Part shown: positions 8,849-16,766 of the stretch, one piece after another
How the letters are laid out: every line of letters starts with the position of its first letter
How positions within the stretch are numbered: the first letter of the stretch is position 1
Assembly: GCF_000813745.1 (NCBI RefSeq)
Contig: NZ_JWLC01000002.1
Coordinates: 31,046-80,872 of the forward strand
DNA from: Leisingera sp. ANG-M1
GTDB taxonomy: Bacteria; Pseudomonadota; Alphaproteobacteria; Rhodobacterales; Rhodobacteraceae
DNA length: 49,827 nucleotides
Reading direction: 5' to 3'
Position numbers and translations under genes: made by a program
Notes under the pieces: model-generated
Told to the model about the DNA's origin: nothing
Database searches by the model: none
Seen by the model: only the letters and a program-made list of their open reading frames with translations

Positions 8849-9763
8849 ATGTCCCGCCGCCACTACAACCTGCCGCCGCTCACCACGCTTGCCGCATTTG
8901 AGGCCGCTGCCCGGCATCTGAGCTTCAAGAACGCCGCCCAGGAGCTCTCCGTCACCCCCGGCGCCGTCAGCCACCAGGTCAAGGCGCTGGAGGCAGAGCT
9001 GCAGGTGCCGCTGTTCCAGCGCAAGCACCGCGGGGTTGAGCTGACCGAAGAAGGCGAAGCTCTGTTTGAAACCCTGGCGACCTCGTTCTCGAAAATCTCG
9101 CTCAGCCTCAAAACCATCCGCGACCGCCATACCGGCGACACTGTGACCATCGGCTCCACCTCTGCCGTGGCCTCGCTTTGGCTGTCGCCCTCGGTGGTGC
9201 GATTCTGGCGCCAGCACCCAGACGTGAACGTCAACCAGATCGTCCAGGACCGGCTGTTCCGCAGCATGCCCGACGTGGATTTCTATATTCGCTACGGACG
9301 CGAACGCGACACCCGCCTGCAACAGACCGAGCTCTACCGCGACCACCTAGTGCCGGTCGGCAATGCGGAACTGGCCGAAAGACTCACCGGCTGCCCGCTG
9401 GAGGAACTGGCGCAGCAGCGGCTGCTGCATCTGGAATCCGACGACAAGAGCTGGACCACCTGGGCCGACTGGTTCCAGCAGCTGGGCTATGACGGCCCGA
9501 TTGCGCCGGGCGTGCGCGTTAACAACTACTCGGTTGCGCTGCAGGCAGCCCAGGACGGAGTCGGGCTGGCGCTCGGATGGCAGCGCCTGCTGAACCCGCT
9601 CCTGACCACCGGCCAGCTGGTGCCGATCGGCCCCCATGTGCTGGCGGCGCCGCATGGATTTCATCTGGTCGGCCGGGCCGATGCCGAACTGTCGGATGCT
9701 GCCCGCTCCCTGCGGGACTGGGTGATTGGCGAGGTCAACCAAGCCTCGGGTGAATCCAGTTAA
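8849..9763 (+). CDS. LysR family regulator (GcvA-like)
   Basis: A 304-aa LysR-type regulator. The N-terminal winged helix reads FEAAARHLSFKNAAQELSVTPGAVSHQVKALE, the standard GcvA-type pattern, and is followed by the linker helix and a periplasmic-binding-protein-like effector domain. AGGAG lies 7 nt before the ATG. It precedes the Rieske operon in the same direction with a 95-nt gap containing nested inverted repeats, so it is the best candidate for local control of that operon. The effector is unknown. Confidence 0.9.
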   Translation: MSRRHYNLPPLTTLAAFEAAARHLSFKNAAQELSVTPGAVSHQVKALEAELQVPLFQRKHRGVELTEEGEALFETLATSFSKISLSLKTIRDRHTGDTVTIGSTSAVASLWLSPSVVRFWRQHPDVNVNQIVQDRLFRSMPDVDFYIRYGRERDTRLQQTELYRDHLVPVGNAELAERLTGCPLEELAQQRLLHLESDDKSWTTWADWFQQLGYDGPIAPGVRVNNYSVALQAAQDGVGLALGWQRLLNPLLTTGQLVPIGPHVLAAPHGFHLVGRADAELSDAARSLRDWVIGEVNQASGESS

Positions 9764-9776
9764 GCCAAACGCGAAA

Positions 9777-9807
9777 ATTCCTGATATTGAGGGAATCCGC
9801 GCCCTCA
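9777..9807. promoter_or_regulatory. nested inverted repeats before Rieske operon
   Basis: ATTCC (9777-9781) pairs with GGAAT (9792-9796), and TGAGGG (9788-9793) pairs with CCCTCA (9802-9807). The two overlapping dyads lie 52 nt before the Rieske start codon. Binding by the upstream LysR protein is a guess from position. Confidence 0.35.
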
Positions 9808-9858
9808 CGTCTAACACTCCAAACGCGCCAGATATTTCCCAGCTTTGGAGAACCCCAG

Positions 9859-11013
9859 ATGAACAAGCACGACACGCTTGCCCCGGTGATGGCTCCGGTC
9901 AACGTTGCAAACGGCCTGCCGAACGCCCATTACATCGATCCCGCCGTCTTTGCCGAAGAGAAACGCTCGGTTCTGTTCAAGAACTGGTCGGGCATCGGCT
10001 TTGGCAAGGACGTGCCGGAGCCGGGCTATGCCAAACCGGTGGATTTCCTCGGCATGCCGCTGTTGATCGTGCGCGACAAGGACGGCGAGATCGGGGTCTT
10101 TCAGAACACCTGCCGCCACCGCGGCATGATCCTGGTCGAGAAGGCTGGCAAGATCCGCGGTGCCATCCGCTGCGCTTACCACAGCTGGTGCTATGGGCTC
10201 GACGGCCGCCTGGTCTCGACCCCGCATGTCGGCGGCCCCGGCAACAACAAGCATGAAGACATCAAGCTGGACGAGCTGGGCCTGGTGCGCATCCGCTCCT
10301 ACGTCTGGCGCGATGTGGTGTTTGTGAACGTCGACGGCACCGCGCCGGAATTCGAAGACGCCCATGCCACCCTGCTGGAGCGCTGGAAGGAATTCGAAAC
10401 CCCGGTGCATCACGGCGGCGAAGGCTCCGGTTTCAAACTGGAAGTCAAAACCAACTGGAAACTGGCGGTCGAAAACTACTGCGAAAGCTACCACCTGCCG
10501 TGGGTGCACCCGGGCCTGAACAGCTACTCCCGCCTGGAAGACCACTACAACATCGAAGTGCCGGGCCACTACTCCGGCCAGGGCACTCTGGTCTACCGCC
10601 AGCTCAAGGGTGAAAACGGCGAGATCTTCCCGGATTTCGAAGGCCTCAGCAGCAAATGGGACGAGGGCGGCGAATACGTGGCCGTCTACCCGAACGTTCT
10701 CCTGGGCGTGCAGCGCGACCACGCCTTTGCGATCATCCTGGAGCCGGTCGATACCGAAAACACCGTCGAACACATTGAGCTCTATTATTCCAAATCTTCC
10801 GAGGACACGCCGGAGCTGGAAGCCCTGCGCGATGAGAACTCGAAGCTTTGGAAGACCGTGTTTGAGGAAGACGTCTTTGTGGTCGAAGGCATGCAGAAGG
10901 GCCGCCATGGCGAGCTGTTCGACGGCGGCCGCTTCTCCCCGGCGATGGACGGGCCGACCCACAACTTCCACGCTTGGGTGGCGGATCAAGTGACCAAAGG
11001 CCGCGAGGCATGA
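9859..11013 (+). CDS. Rieske oxygenase, quaternary-ammonium type
   Basis: A 384-aa Rieske non-haem iron oxygenase alpha subunit. The [2Fe-2S] ligands are Cys85-x-His87 and Cys105-x2-His108. The mononuclear iron site is His212, His217 and probably Asp338. The residue that bridges the two metal sites in the neighbouring subunit is Glu209 (ESYH) instead of the usual Asp. This Glu is a mark of the group acting on quaternary amines (carnitine oxygenase CntA, stachydrine demethylase Stc2 and glycine betaine monooxygenase). The expected reaction is oxidative N-demethylation or C-N cleavage of a betaine. ATG at 9859 has GGAG 8 nt upstream; an earlier in-frame TTG has none. No partner reductase gene lies in the window. 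Confidence 0.9.
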   Translation: MNKHDTLAPVMAPVNVANGLPNAHYIDPAVFAEEKRSVLFKNWSGIGFGKDVPEPGYAKPVDFLGMPLLIVRDKDGEIGVFQNTCRHRGMILVEKAGKIRGAIRCAYHSWCYGLDGRLVSTPHVGGPGNNKHEDIKLDELGLVRIRSYVWRDVVFVNVDGTAPEFEDAHATLLERWKEFETPVHHGGEGSGFKLEVKTNWKLAVENYCESYHLPWVHPGLNSYSRLEDHYNIEVPGHYSGQGTLVYRQLKGENGEIFPDFEGLSSKWDEGGEYVAVYPNVLLGVQRDHAFAIILEPVDTENTVEHIELYYSKSSEDTPELEALRDENSKLWKTVFEEDVFVVEGMQKGRHGELFDGGRFSPAMDGPTHNFHAWVADQVTKGREA

Positions 11014-12461
11014 GTTCCTTTCTGAACGACGGGCTGGCCAGGAACTTCCTGGCCGGTGCCTGGGTTGAAGGCGACGGCGGCCAGCGCATGGCCGTCGAGG
11101 ATCCCGGTAACGCCGAACATGTAGCTGATTGTGCGCTGGCCGGCGAAGAAAGCCTAGCCAAAGCCCTGGAAGCCGCCCGCGCCAGTTTCGAGCGCGGCGA
11201 CCTGGCTGCGATGCAGCCTTCCAAGCGCGGCCAGCTGATGCAGCGCATCGCCGCGGAAATCCGCGGCATTGCCGATGAAGGCGCCGAGCTTCTGTGCCGG
11301 GAAAGCGGCAAGAGCCTCAGCGCCGCGCATGACGAGTTCGAAGAAGCCGCGCAGTATTTCGAATACTACGGCGGCATGGCCGACAAGATCGAAGGCAAGT
11401 CGATCCCGCTCGGCCCTGATTACGCTGATTTTACGGTCTATGAGCCCTATGGCGTCTCCGCCCAGGTCGTGCCCTGGAACTTCCCGGTGTCGATTGCCGC
11501 GCGCTCGCTGGCGCCGGCCATGGCGGCGGGCAACTCGGTGATCATTAAATCGCCCGAGCTCGACCCGATAGCGCTGGCGATGCTGGGCGTGGCACTGGAA
11601 CGCGCCGATGTCCCCGCGGGGACAGTCTCCATTTTGAACGGCATCGGCGCAGACCTTGGCGCGCGGCTGGTGGAAAGCTCCGCCGTCGATCAGATCGTTT
11701 TTACCGGCTCGGTCCCAACCGGCCAGGCGATTCTGCGCGCCGCTGCCAACCCGGTGACGCCCGCGCTGATGGAGCTGGGCGGCAAATCCGCCGCGGTGGC
11801 GTTTGAGGACACCAACCTCGACGCGCTGATGTCCTCCCTGCAAAGCGGCATCTTCTATAACGCGGGTCAGGTTTGTTCCGCCATGTCGCGGGTGCTGGTG
11901 CACCGCTCGATCTACGAGGAAGCTGTCGAACGCGCTGCTGCGCTGGCCAATGGCCTGAGCGTCGGCCACGGGCTGGAAAACCCGGGACTCACCCCGGTGA
12001 TCTCGGCACGGCAGCTCGACGGCATCGAAACCCTGACCGCCACGGCCCGCCAAAGCGGCGCGCGGGCGGCATCCGGCGGTGCCCGGCTGGAGCGCGAGGG
12101 CTACTTCATGGCGCCGACCATCCTGGCCGATGTGGACCCTGCGTCCCGTGTTGCACAGGAAGAGATCTTTGGTCCGGTCACCTGCTTCACGCCCTTCGAC
12201 ACCGAAGCCGAAGCGATTGCCATGGCCAACGGCACCGAGTTCGGTCTGGTTGCCGGTGTCTTCACCCGGGACCTTGCACGGGCGCATCGCGTTGCAAACC
12301 GTCTGCGTGCCGGGCAGGTCTTTGTGAACGAATGGTTCGCGGGCGGCATCTCAACGCCGTTCGGCGGGGTCGGCAAGTCGGGCTTTGGCCGCGAAAAGGG
12401 ACTGGAGGCGCTCTATAACTATGTGCGCACCAAGAACATCGCGATCTCGCTGAAGGGCTGA
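11010..12461 (+). CDS. aldehyde dehydrogenase
   Basis: A complete 483-aa NAD(P)+ aldehyde dehydrogenase with Asn157 in PWNF, Glu255 in MELGGK and catalytic Cys289 in NAGQVCSAMSR. The ATG overlaps the Rieske stop codon (ATGA), so translation is coupled. The closest family feel is betaine-aldehyde or semialdehyde dehydrogenases. The simplest reading is that it oxidises the aldehyde released by the Rieske enzyme or a product of a later step. The true aldehyde is not evident. Confidence 0.9.
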   Translation: MSSFLNDGLARNFLAGAWVEGDGGQRMAVEDPGNAEHVADCALAGEESLAKALEAARASFERGDLAAMQPSKRGQLMQRIAAEIRGIADEGAELLCRESGKSLSAAHDEFEEAAQYFEYYGGMADKIEGKSIPLGPDYADFTVYEPYGVSAQVVPWNFPVSIAARSLAPAMAAGNSVIIKSPELDPIALAMLGVALERADVPAGTVSILNGIGADLGARLVESSAVDQIVFTGSVPTGQAILRAAANPVTPALMELGGKSAAVAFEDTNLDALMSSLQSGIFYNAGQVCSAMSRVLVHRSIYEEAVERAAALANGLSVGHGLENPGLTPVISARQLDGIETLTATARQSGARAASGGARLEREGYFMAPTILADVDPASRVAQEEIFGPVTCFTPFDTEAEAIAMANGTEFGLVAGVFTRDLARAHRVANRLRAGQVFVNEWFAGGISTPFGGVGKSGFGREKGLEALYNYVRTKNIAISLKG

Positions 12462-12464
12462 GCC

Positions 12465-12704
12465 ATGGACCGCGACGACCTCGATCGCGCGCTGCTGAAG
12501 GCGCATGAGGACAACGACCACGCCGAGCTGGTCCGGCTGTACACCCTGGCCGGCGACCGGGCCGAAGAAGCGGGCGACATCGATGCCGCCTGTTTCTTTC
12601 TGACCCACGCCTTTGTCTTCGCGCTGGAGGCCGGGCTTCCGGACGCTAAAGAGCTGAACCGCCGTCTGGCGGAGCGGGGCCGCGCGCACCCGCTGGAGCT
12701 CTGA
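12465..12704 (+). CDS. 79-aa conserved-context small protein, function unknown
   Basis: A short acidic, helix-prone protein that I do not recognise. It starts 3 nt after the aldehyde dehydrogenase stop codon and reads MDRDDLDRALLKAHEDNDHA at its start, with repeated Leu/Ala spacing (LVRLYTLAGDRAEEAGDIDAA, FALEAGL) that resembles one or two TPR-like helical hairpins. There is no signal peptide, membrane helix or Cys. Codon use and GC level match its neighbours, and its tight spacing inside the operon makes it a real gene. It might be an adaptor or stability factor for a neighbouring enzyme, but nothing in the sequence proves it. Confidence 0.75.
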   Translation: MDRDDLDRALLKAHEDNDHAELVRLYTLAGDRAEEAGDIDAACFFLTHAFVFALEAGLPDAKELNRRLAERGRAHPLEL

Positions 12705-12721
12705 CACATGTTTCAGGCCAT

Positions 12722-12737
12722 TGTCCCCGCGGGGACA
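12722..12737. repeat. perfect 16-bp palindrome in operon gap
   Basis: TGTCCCCGCGGGGACA is fully self-complementary. The same 16 bases occur at 11609-11624 inside the preceding aldehyde dehydrogenase gene, where they encode part of the conserved DVPAGTV turn. The intergenic copy does not code for anything. Confidence 0.6.
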
Positions 12738-12747
12738 GCGGTCTGTT

Positions 12748-12773
12748 TTGGCCGGCAGGGGAGGGCCGGCCAA
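12748..12773 (+). terminator. intra-operon hairpin, possible attenuator
   Basis: A perfect 9-bp stem (TTGGCCGGC at 12748-12756 with GCCGGCCAA at 12765-12773) with an 8-nt loop, followed by TCTAATTT. It lies 25 nt before the start codon of the MDR gene. It could reduce read-through or protect the upstream transcript end. The weak T tract makes full termination doubtful. Confidence 0.45.
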
Positions 12774-12798
12774 TCTAATTTCCAAAGGGAGAAAACCT

Positions 12799-13893
12799 AT
12801 GATCCCCAGCAAAATGGCAGCGGTCCTGCTGACCGGCCACGGCGGTATCGAAAAACTGGACTACCGCACCGACGTTGACGTGCCGCAGCCCGGCCCCGGC
12901 GAGGTGCTGATCCGCGTCGCGGCGGCAGGCATCAACAACACCGACATCAACACCCGCATCGGCTGGTACTCCAAGGCGGTGGAAGCCGACACCAACGCCG
13001 GCGGCGCCTCCGGGTTTGACGGCGTCAACGATGACGACGCCAGCTGGTCCGGCAAGCCGCTGGAGTTTCCCCGCATTCAAGGCGCAGATGCCTGCGGCCA
13101 TATCGCCGCTGTGGGCGAAGGCGTCGACGCCTCCCGTATCGGTGAGCGGGTTCTGGTGCGCAACATGTTAAGGACCTATGTGGACTACCGCCCCTATGAG
13201 TGCTGGACCTTCGGCAGTGAATGCGACGGCGGTTTTGCCCAGTTCGCAGTGGCACCCGCGCGCGAAACCCATGCGGTGAACTGCGATTGGTCGGATGCGG
13301 AGCTGGCCTCTATCCCTTGTGCCTACTCTACGGCTGAGAACATGCTGCACCGGGTTGGCCTGGGTGCCGAGACCGTTCTGATCTCGGGTGCTTCCGGCGG
13401 TGTCGGATCGGCCGCCGTGCAACTGGCAAAACGCCGGGGTGCGACCGTGATTGCACTTTCCTCTGCCGCAAAGGCGGATGAGGTGCTGGCGCTTGGCGCC
13501 GACCGCGTTGTCGATCGCAATGCCGATCTGGTCAAGGAACTGGGCGAGGGCTCCGTCGACGTGGTGGTCGATCTGGTGGCCGGGCCGCAGTGGCCGTCGT
13601 TCATGGATGTGCTGCGCCGCGGCGGGCGCTACACAACCGCCGGCGCCATCGCCGGGCCGATCAGTGAGATTGACGTGCGCACGCTTTACCTTAAGGACCT
13701 GACCTTGATGGGCTGCACCTTCCAGGAGGATGAGGTGTTCGCCAATCTGATCTCCTACATAGAAGCGGATGAAATCCGCCCGCTGGTCGCCAAGACCTAT
13801 CCGCTCAGCGAGATTGCCACCGCGCAGGAGGATTTCCTGAGCAAGAAGCACACCGGCAAGCTGGTGCTGATGATCCCGGAGGTCCAATCGTGA
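12799..13893 (+). CDS. MDR family (zeta-crystallin-like) oxidoreductase
   Basis: A 364-aa medium-chain dehydrogenase/reductase. The N-terminal GroES-like half carries GADACGHIAAVGEGV, and the Rossmann half carries the nucleotide motif GASGGVGSAAVQLAK at about 195-210. The catalytic-zinc ligand pattern of alcohol dehydrogenases is not evident, which favours a zinc-free quinone-oxidoreductase or enoyl-reductase-like enzyme using NADPH. The ATG has AAAGGGAG upstream and follows a structured 94-nt gap; the stop overlaps the next gene. There is a 15-20 residue insertion around residues 60-85 (AVEADTNAGGASGFDGVNDD) compared with typical quinone oxidoreductases. Substrate unknown. Confidence 0.86.
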   Translation: MIPSKMAAVLLTGHGGIEKLDYRTDVDVPQPGPGEVLIRVAAAGINNTDINTRIGWYSKAVEADTNAGGASGFDGVNDDDASWSGKPLEFPRIQGADACGHIAAVGEGVDASRIGERVLVRNMLRTYVDYRPYECWTFGSECDGGFAQFAVAPARETHAVNCDWSDAELASIPCAYSTAENMLHRVGLGAETVLISGASGGVGSAAVQLAKRRGATVIALSSAAKADEVLALGADRVVDRNADLVKELGEGSVDVVVDLVAGPQWPSFMDVLRRGGRYTTAGAIAGPISEIDVRTLYLKDLTLMGCTFQEDEVFANLISYIEADEIRPLVAKTYPLSEIATAQEDFLSKKHTGKLVLMIPEVQS

Positions 13894-15014
13894 AGATCAA
13901 GAAGATCGAGCTCTATCAGCTGGATCTGCCCTATTCGGGCGGTGTCTACATGCTGTCGGGCGGGCGCGAATACCGCAGCTTTGATGCGTCTTTTGTGCGC
14001 ATCACCACCGATACCGGCCTTGAGGGCTGGGGTGAGAGCACGCCGTTCGGCTCCACTTATATTGCGTCCCATGCCTTGGGCACCCGCGCCGGGATTGCTG
14101 AGATTGCACCGTACCTGCTGGGCCGCGACCCGCGGCAGATGGACCGGATCAACGAAGCAATGGACGAGGCGCTGGTGGGCCACAACCACGCCAAGTCAGC
14201 GATTGACCTTGCGTGCTGGGACCTGTTCGGCAAATCGGTGAACATGCCGGTTTGCGAATTGCTGGGCGGCTCCACCGGGAAACGCCTGCCGGTGATTTCC
14301 TCGATCTACGCAGGCACGCCGGAAGACATGCGCGCCCGCGTCGCACAGCACCGCGAGATGGGCTATCTGGGCCATTCAGTGAAGATCGGCGCGCTGGACA
14401 GCGAGGGCGGACCGGCGCTGGATGCCGAGCGCATCCGCGCGTCGCTGGCCGACCGGCAGCCGGGCGAGTTCTTCCTGGTCGATGCCAATGGCGGGCTGAC
14501 GCCGGAAACCGCGCTGCGCATGCTGCGGATGCTGCCCGAGGGCTTGGACTTTGTTCTGGAGGCGCCCTGCAAAACCTGGCGCGAGACCATGTCGCTGCGC
14601 AAGCGCTGCAACGTGCCGATCATTCTGGACGAGCTGGTGCAGCAGGACGAGGACATTGCGCTGATGCTGGCCGAGGATGTGGCCGACGGTATCGGCCTCA
14701 AGATCTCCAAGGCTGGCGGGCTGACCCATGGCCGGCGGCACCGGGACATGTGCCTGGCCTCCGGCGCCACGGTCAGCGTGCAGGATACGGTTGGGTCGGT
14801 CATCGCGTTCTCGGCAATTGCGCATCTGGGCGCCACCGTGCCGGAGCGCTCCCTGCGCTGTATTCTGGACTGCCGCGATATGGTGACGCTGAAGACGGCG
14901 GAGTTCGATGCGCCGGTGAAGAATGGCGGCGTGCTGGTGCCGGATGCGCCGGGCCTGGGCATCACCGTCGACCGCGATCTGATGGACGCGCCGCAGGCGG
15001 TCTGGGAACTGTAA
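13890..15014 (+). CDS. enolase-superfamily epimerase/dehydratase (MR/MLE)
   Basis: A 374-aa mandelate racemase/muconate lactonizing enzyme family protein. Predicted catalytic bases are Lys165 (SVKIG) and Lys271 (LKISKAGG) on opposite faces, and metal ligands are Asp198 (VDAN), Glu224 (LEAPC) and Asp247 (ILDE). A Lys/Lys pair fits alpha-proton chemistry such as 2-epimerisation of proline betaines (HpbD) or dehydration of cis-3-hydroxyproline, both known in this superfamily. The usual KxK motif is reduced to SxK. Start is GTG, overlapping the previous stop as GTGA, with GGAGG upstream. With a Rieske demethylase and a betaine importer nearby, a cyclic betaine or hydroxyproline substrate is likely but not proven. 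Confidence 0.87.
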   Translation: MKIKKIELYQLDLPYSGGVYMLSGGREYRSFDASFVRITTDTGLEGWGESTPFGSTYIASHALGTRAGIAEIAPYLLGRDPRQMDRINEAMDEALVGHNHAKSAIDLACWDLFGKSVNMPVCELLGGSTGKRLPVISSIYAGTPEDMRARVAQHREMGYLGHSVKIGALDSEGGPALDAERIRASLADRQPGEFFLVDANGGLTPETALRMLRMLPEGLDFVLEAPCKTWRETMSLRKRCNVPIILDELVQQDEDIALMLAEDVADGIGLKISKAGGLTHGRRHRDMCLASGATVSVQDTVGSVIAFSAIAHLGATVPERSLRCILDCRDMVTLKTAEFDAPVKNGGVLVPDAPGLGITVDRDLMDAPQAVWEL

Positions 15015-15088
15015 CGCCGCCTCGGAAACCGGCGCCTGTCGCGAATCATATTCCGGGCGTCGCTTGCGTTAGCGCCATCAAACTTACC

Positions 15089-15124
15089 CGCCCCGGCAGA
15101 CCCAGGTTTGCCGGGGCGTTTTGT
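15089..15124 (+). terminator. intrinsic terminator of Rieske operon
   Basis: A perfect 10-bp stem (CGCCCCGGCA at 15089-15098 with 15109-15118), 10-nt loop and a TTTTG tail, 75 nt after the epimerase stop codon. Confidence 0.85.
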
Positions 15125-15417
15125 CCACAGGCCCGAGCTTTGGTTGCCGGTTCCGCGGCCCGGATCTGACGTATTAACAGGCCCCGGATGCGGCATTCTG
15201 GCTTAGAAGCTGCGATCACGAAGGAATTTACCCGGCAGGCGGGGAGGCGGCCTTGCCATTCGGCGGCAAATTTGATTCGAGTGCGCCGGATCAAACAAGG
15301 CCGGACCCGGCTGGCAAAGAGTCAAAAGCGACCGCTAACCTGCGTTTTCTTTGTCTCCGCCGCCGGAAACAGATAAGAACCGCCACGGGAATCGGCCTCG
15401 GAAGGACGTAGCGCAAT
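15125..15417 (+). promoter_or_regulatory. nqr operon leader and promoter region
   Basis: About 290 nt without a gene lie between the terminator and nqrA. The only clear symmetry is TTTGAT (15271-15276) with ATCAAA (15290-15295), 13 bases apart. I could not single out a convincing -35/-10 pair. The nqrA ribosome-binding site is GGAAGGA near 15400. Confidence 0.4.
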
Positions 15418-16761
15418 ATGAAAACATTTAACTTGAGGAAGGGGCTGGATCTGCCGGTGACAGGCGCACCGGAACAGACCATTCACCCCGGCCCGGCCAT
15501 CACTTCGGTGGCGGTGCTGGGCCCCGACTATCTGGGCCTGAAACCCCGCATGCTGGTGCAGGAAGGCGAGGAGGTCAAACGCGGCACTCCGCTGTTCTGC
15601 CACAAAGATGCCGAAGCCGCGATGATGGTGGCGCCGATGACCGGTAAGGTCGTGGCGATCAACCGCGGCGCCCGCCGGGTTCTGCAGAGCGTGGTGATCG
15701 AGATTTCGGACGCCGAGGACAAGGGCATCGATTTCTCGGGTGTTGGCAACGCCGATACCGCCGAAGGGCTGGCCGAGAAGCTTTGCGCGGCTGGTCTGTG
15801 GACCTCCTTCCGCACCCGTCCCTATTCCAAGATGCCGGTGCCGGGCTCCAAGCCGGGCGCGATCTTTGTCACCGCGATGGACAGCGAGCCGCTGGCCGCG
15901 GATGCCGCACTGATCATCAACGACGCTGCTGAGGCGTTCGAGGCCGGCCTGAAGGCGCTGACCCTGCTGACCGAGGGCACCACTTACCTGTGCCAGAAAA
16001 CCGGCGACAGCATTCCGGGCGCGAACCTGGCCGGGGTTGAGGCGGCAGGTTTCTCCGGTCCGCATCCTTCGGGCCTGGCCGGCACCCACATCCACTTCCT
16101 GAACCCGGTGCGCGCCGAGGATCAGGTCTGGACGATTTCCTATCAGGATGTGATCGCCATTGGCCGTCTGCTGCAGACCGGTCATCTGGACCCTTCCGTC
16201 GTGGTTGCGCTGGCCGGTCCCGCTGCGCGGTCCCCGCGTCTGGTGCGCACCGTGATGGGCGCCTCCACCGATGAGCTGACCCGCGGCGAGATTGCCGAAG
16301 ACGGCCCCGTCCGTGTGATCTCCGGTTCGATCCTGTCGGGCCGCCAGGCCGCAGGCCCGATTGCCTTCCTCGGCCGGTTTGCGCGTCAGGTTGCGCTGAT
16401 CAAAGAAGACCGCGAGCAGATCCCGCTGGGCTGGATCCGTCCGATGGGCAGCAAATACGCTGTGCAGCCGGTGCTGGGCTCGGCCCTGACCAGCAAATTG
16501 TTCGGCCTGACCAGCAATCTCAACGGCGGCCGCCGCGCCATGGTGCCCACCGGCACGTTTGAGCAGCTGATGCCGCAGGACTACCTGCCGACGCAACTGC
16601 TGCGCGCACTGCTGGTGATGGACACCGACACCGCACAGGCACTGGGTGCGCTGGAGCTGGACGAAGAGGACATGGGCCTCGTCGGCTTTGCCTGCCCGGC
16701 CAAATACGAATACGGGCTGGCGCTGCGCGACTGCCTGGCCAAGATTGAAAAGGAGGGCTGA
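15418..16761 (+). CDS. nqrA: Na+-translocating NADH:quinone reductase subunit A
   Basis: A 447-aa cytoplasmic subunit of the sodium-pumping NADH:ubiquinone oxidoreductase. The start [16 protein letters not shown] and the [26 protein letters not shown] stretch are standard NqrA. NqrA sits on NqrB and helps form the quinone site. It is the first of six genes in the canonical order A-F, with an AAGGAGGG ribosome-binding site for nqrB overlapping its end. The length is normal for the family. Confidence 0.97.
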   Translation: MKTFNLRKGLDLPVTGAPEQTIHPGPAITSVAVLGPDYLGLKPRMLVQEGEEVKRGTPLFCHKDAEAAMMVAPMTGKVVAINRGARRVLQSVVIEISDAEDKGIDFSGVGNADTAEGLAEKLCAAGLWTSFRTRPYSKMPVPGSKPGAIFVTAMDSEPLAADAALIINDAAEAFEAGLKALTLLTEGTTYLCQKTGDSIPGANLAGVEAAGFSGPHPSGLAGTHIHFLNPVRAEDQVWTISYQDVIAIGRLLQTGHLDPSVVVALAGPAARSPRLVRTVMGASTDELTRGEIAEDGPVRVISGSILSGRQAAGPIAFLGRFARQVALIKEDREQIPLGWIRPMGSKYAVQPVLGSALTSKLFGLTSNLNGGRRAMVPTGTFEQLMPQDYLPTQLLRALLVMDTDTAQALGALELDEEDMGLVGFACPAKYEYGLALRDCLAKIEKEG

Positions 16762-16766
16762 GCCGG

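Noticed and set aside
9787..9858. N-terminal extension of the Rieske protein from TTG at 9787
   Set aside because: No ribosome-binding site; the ATG at 9859 has GGAG at the right distance and gives the usual family length.
15271..15295. FNR-type site before nqrA (TTTGAT ... ATCAAA)
   Set aside because: FNR/FnrL boxes need 4 bases between TTGAT and ATCAA; here there are 13 between the six-base arms.
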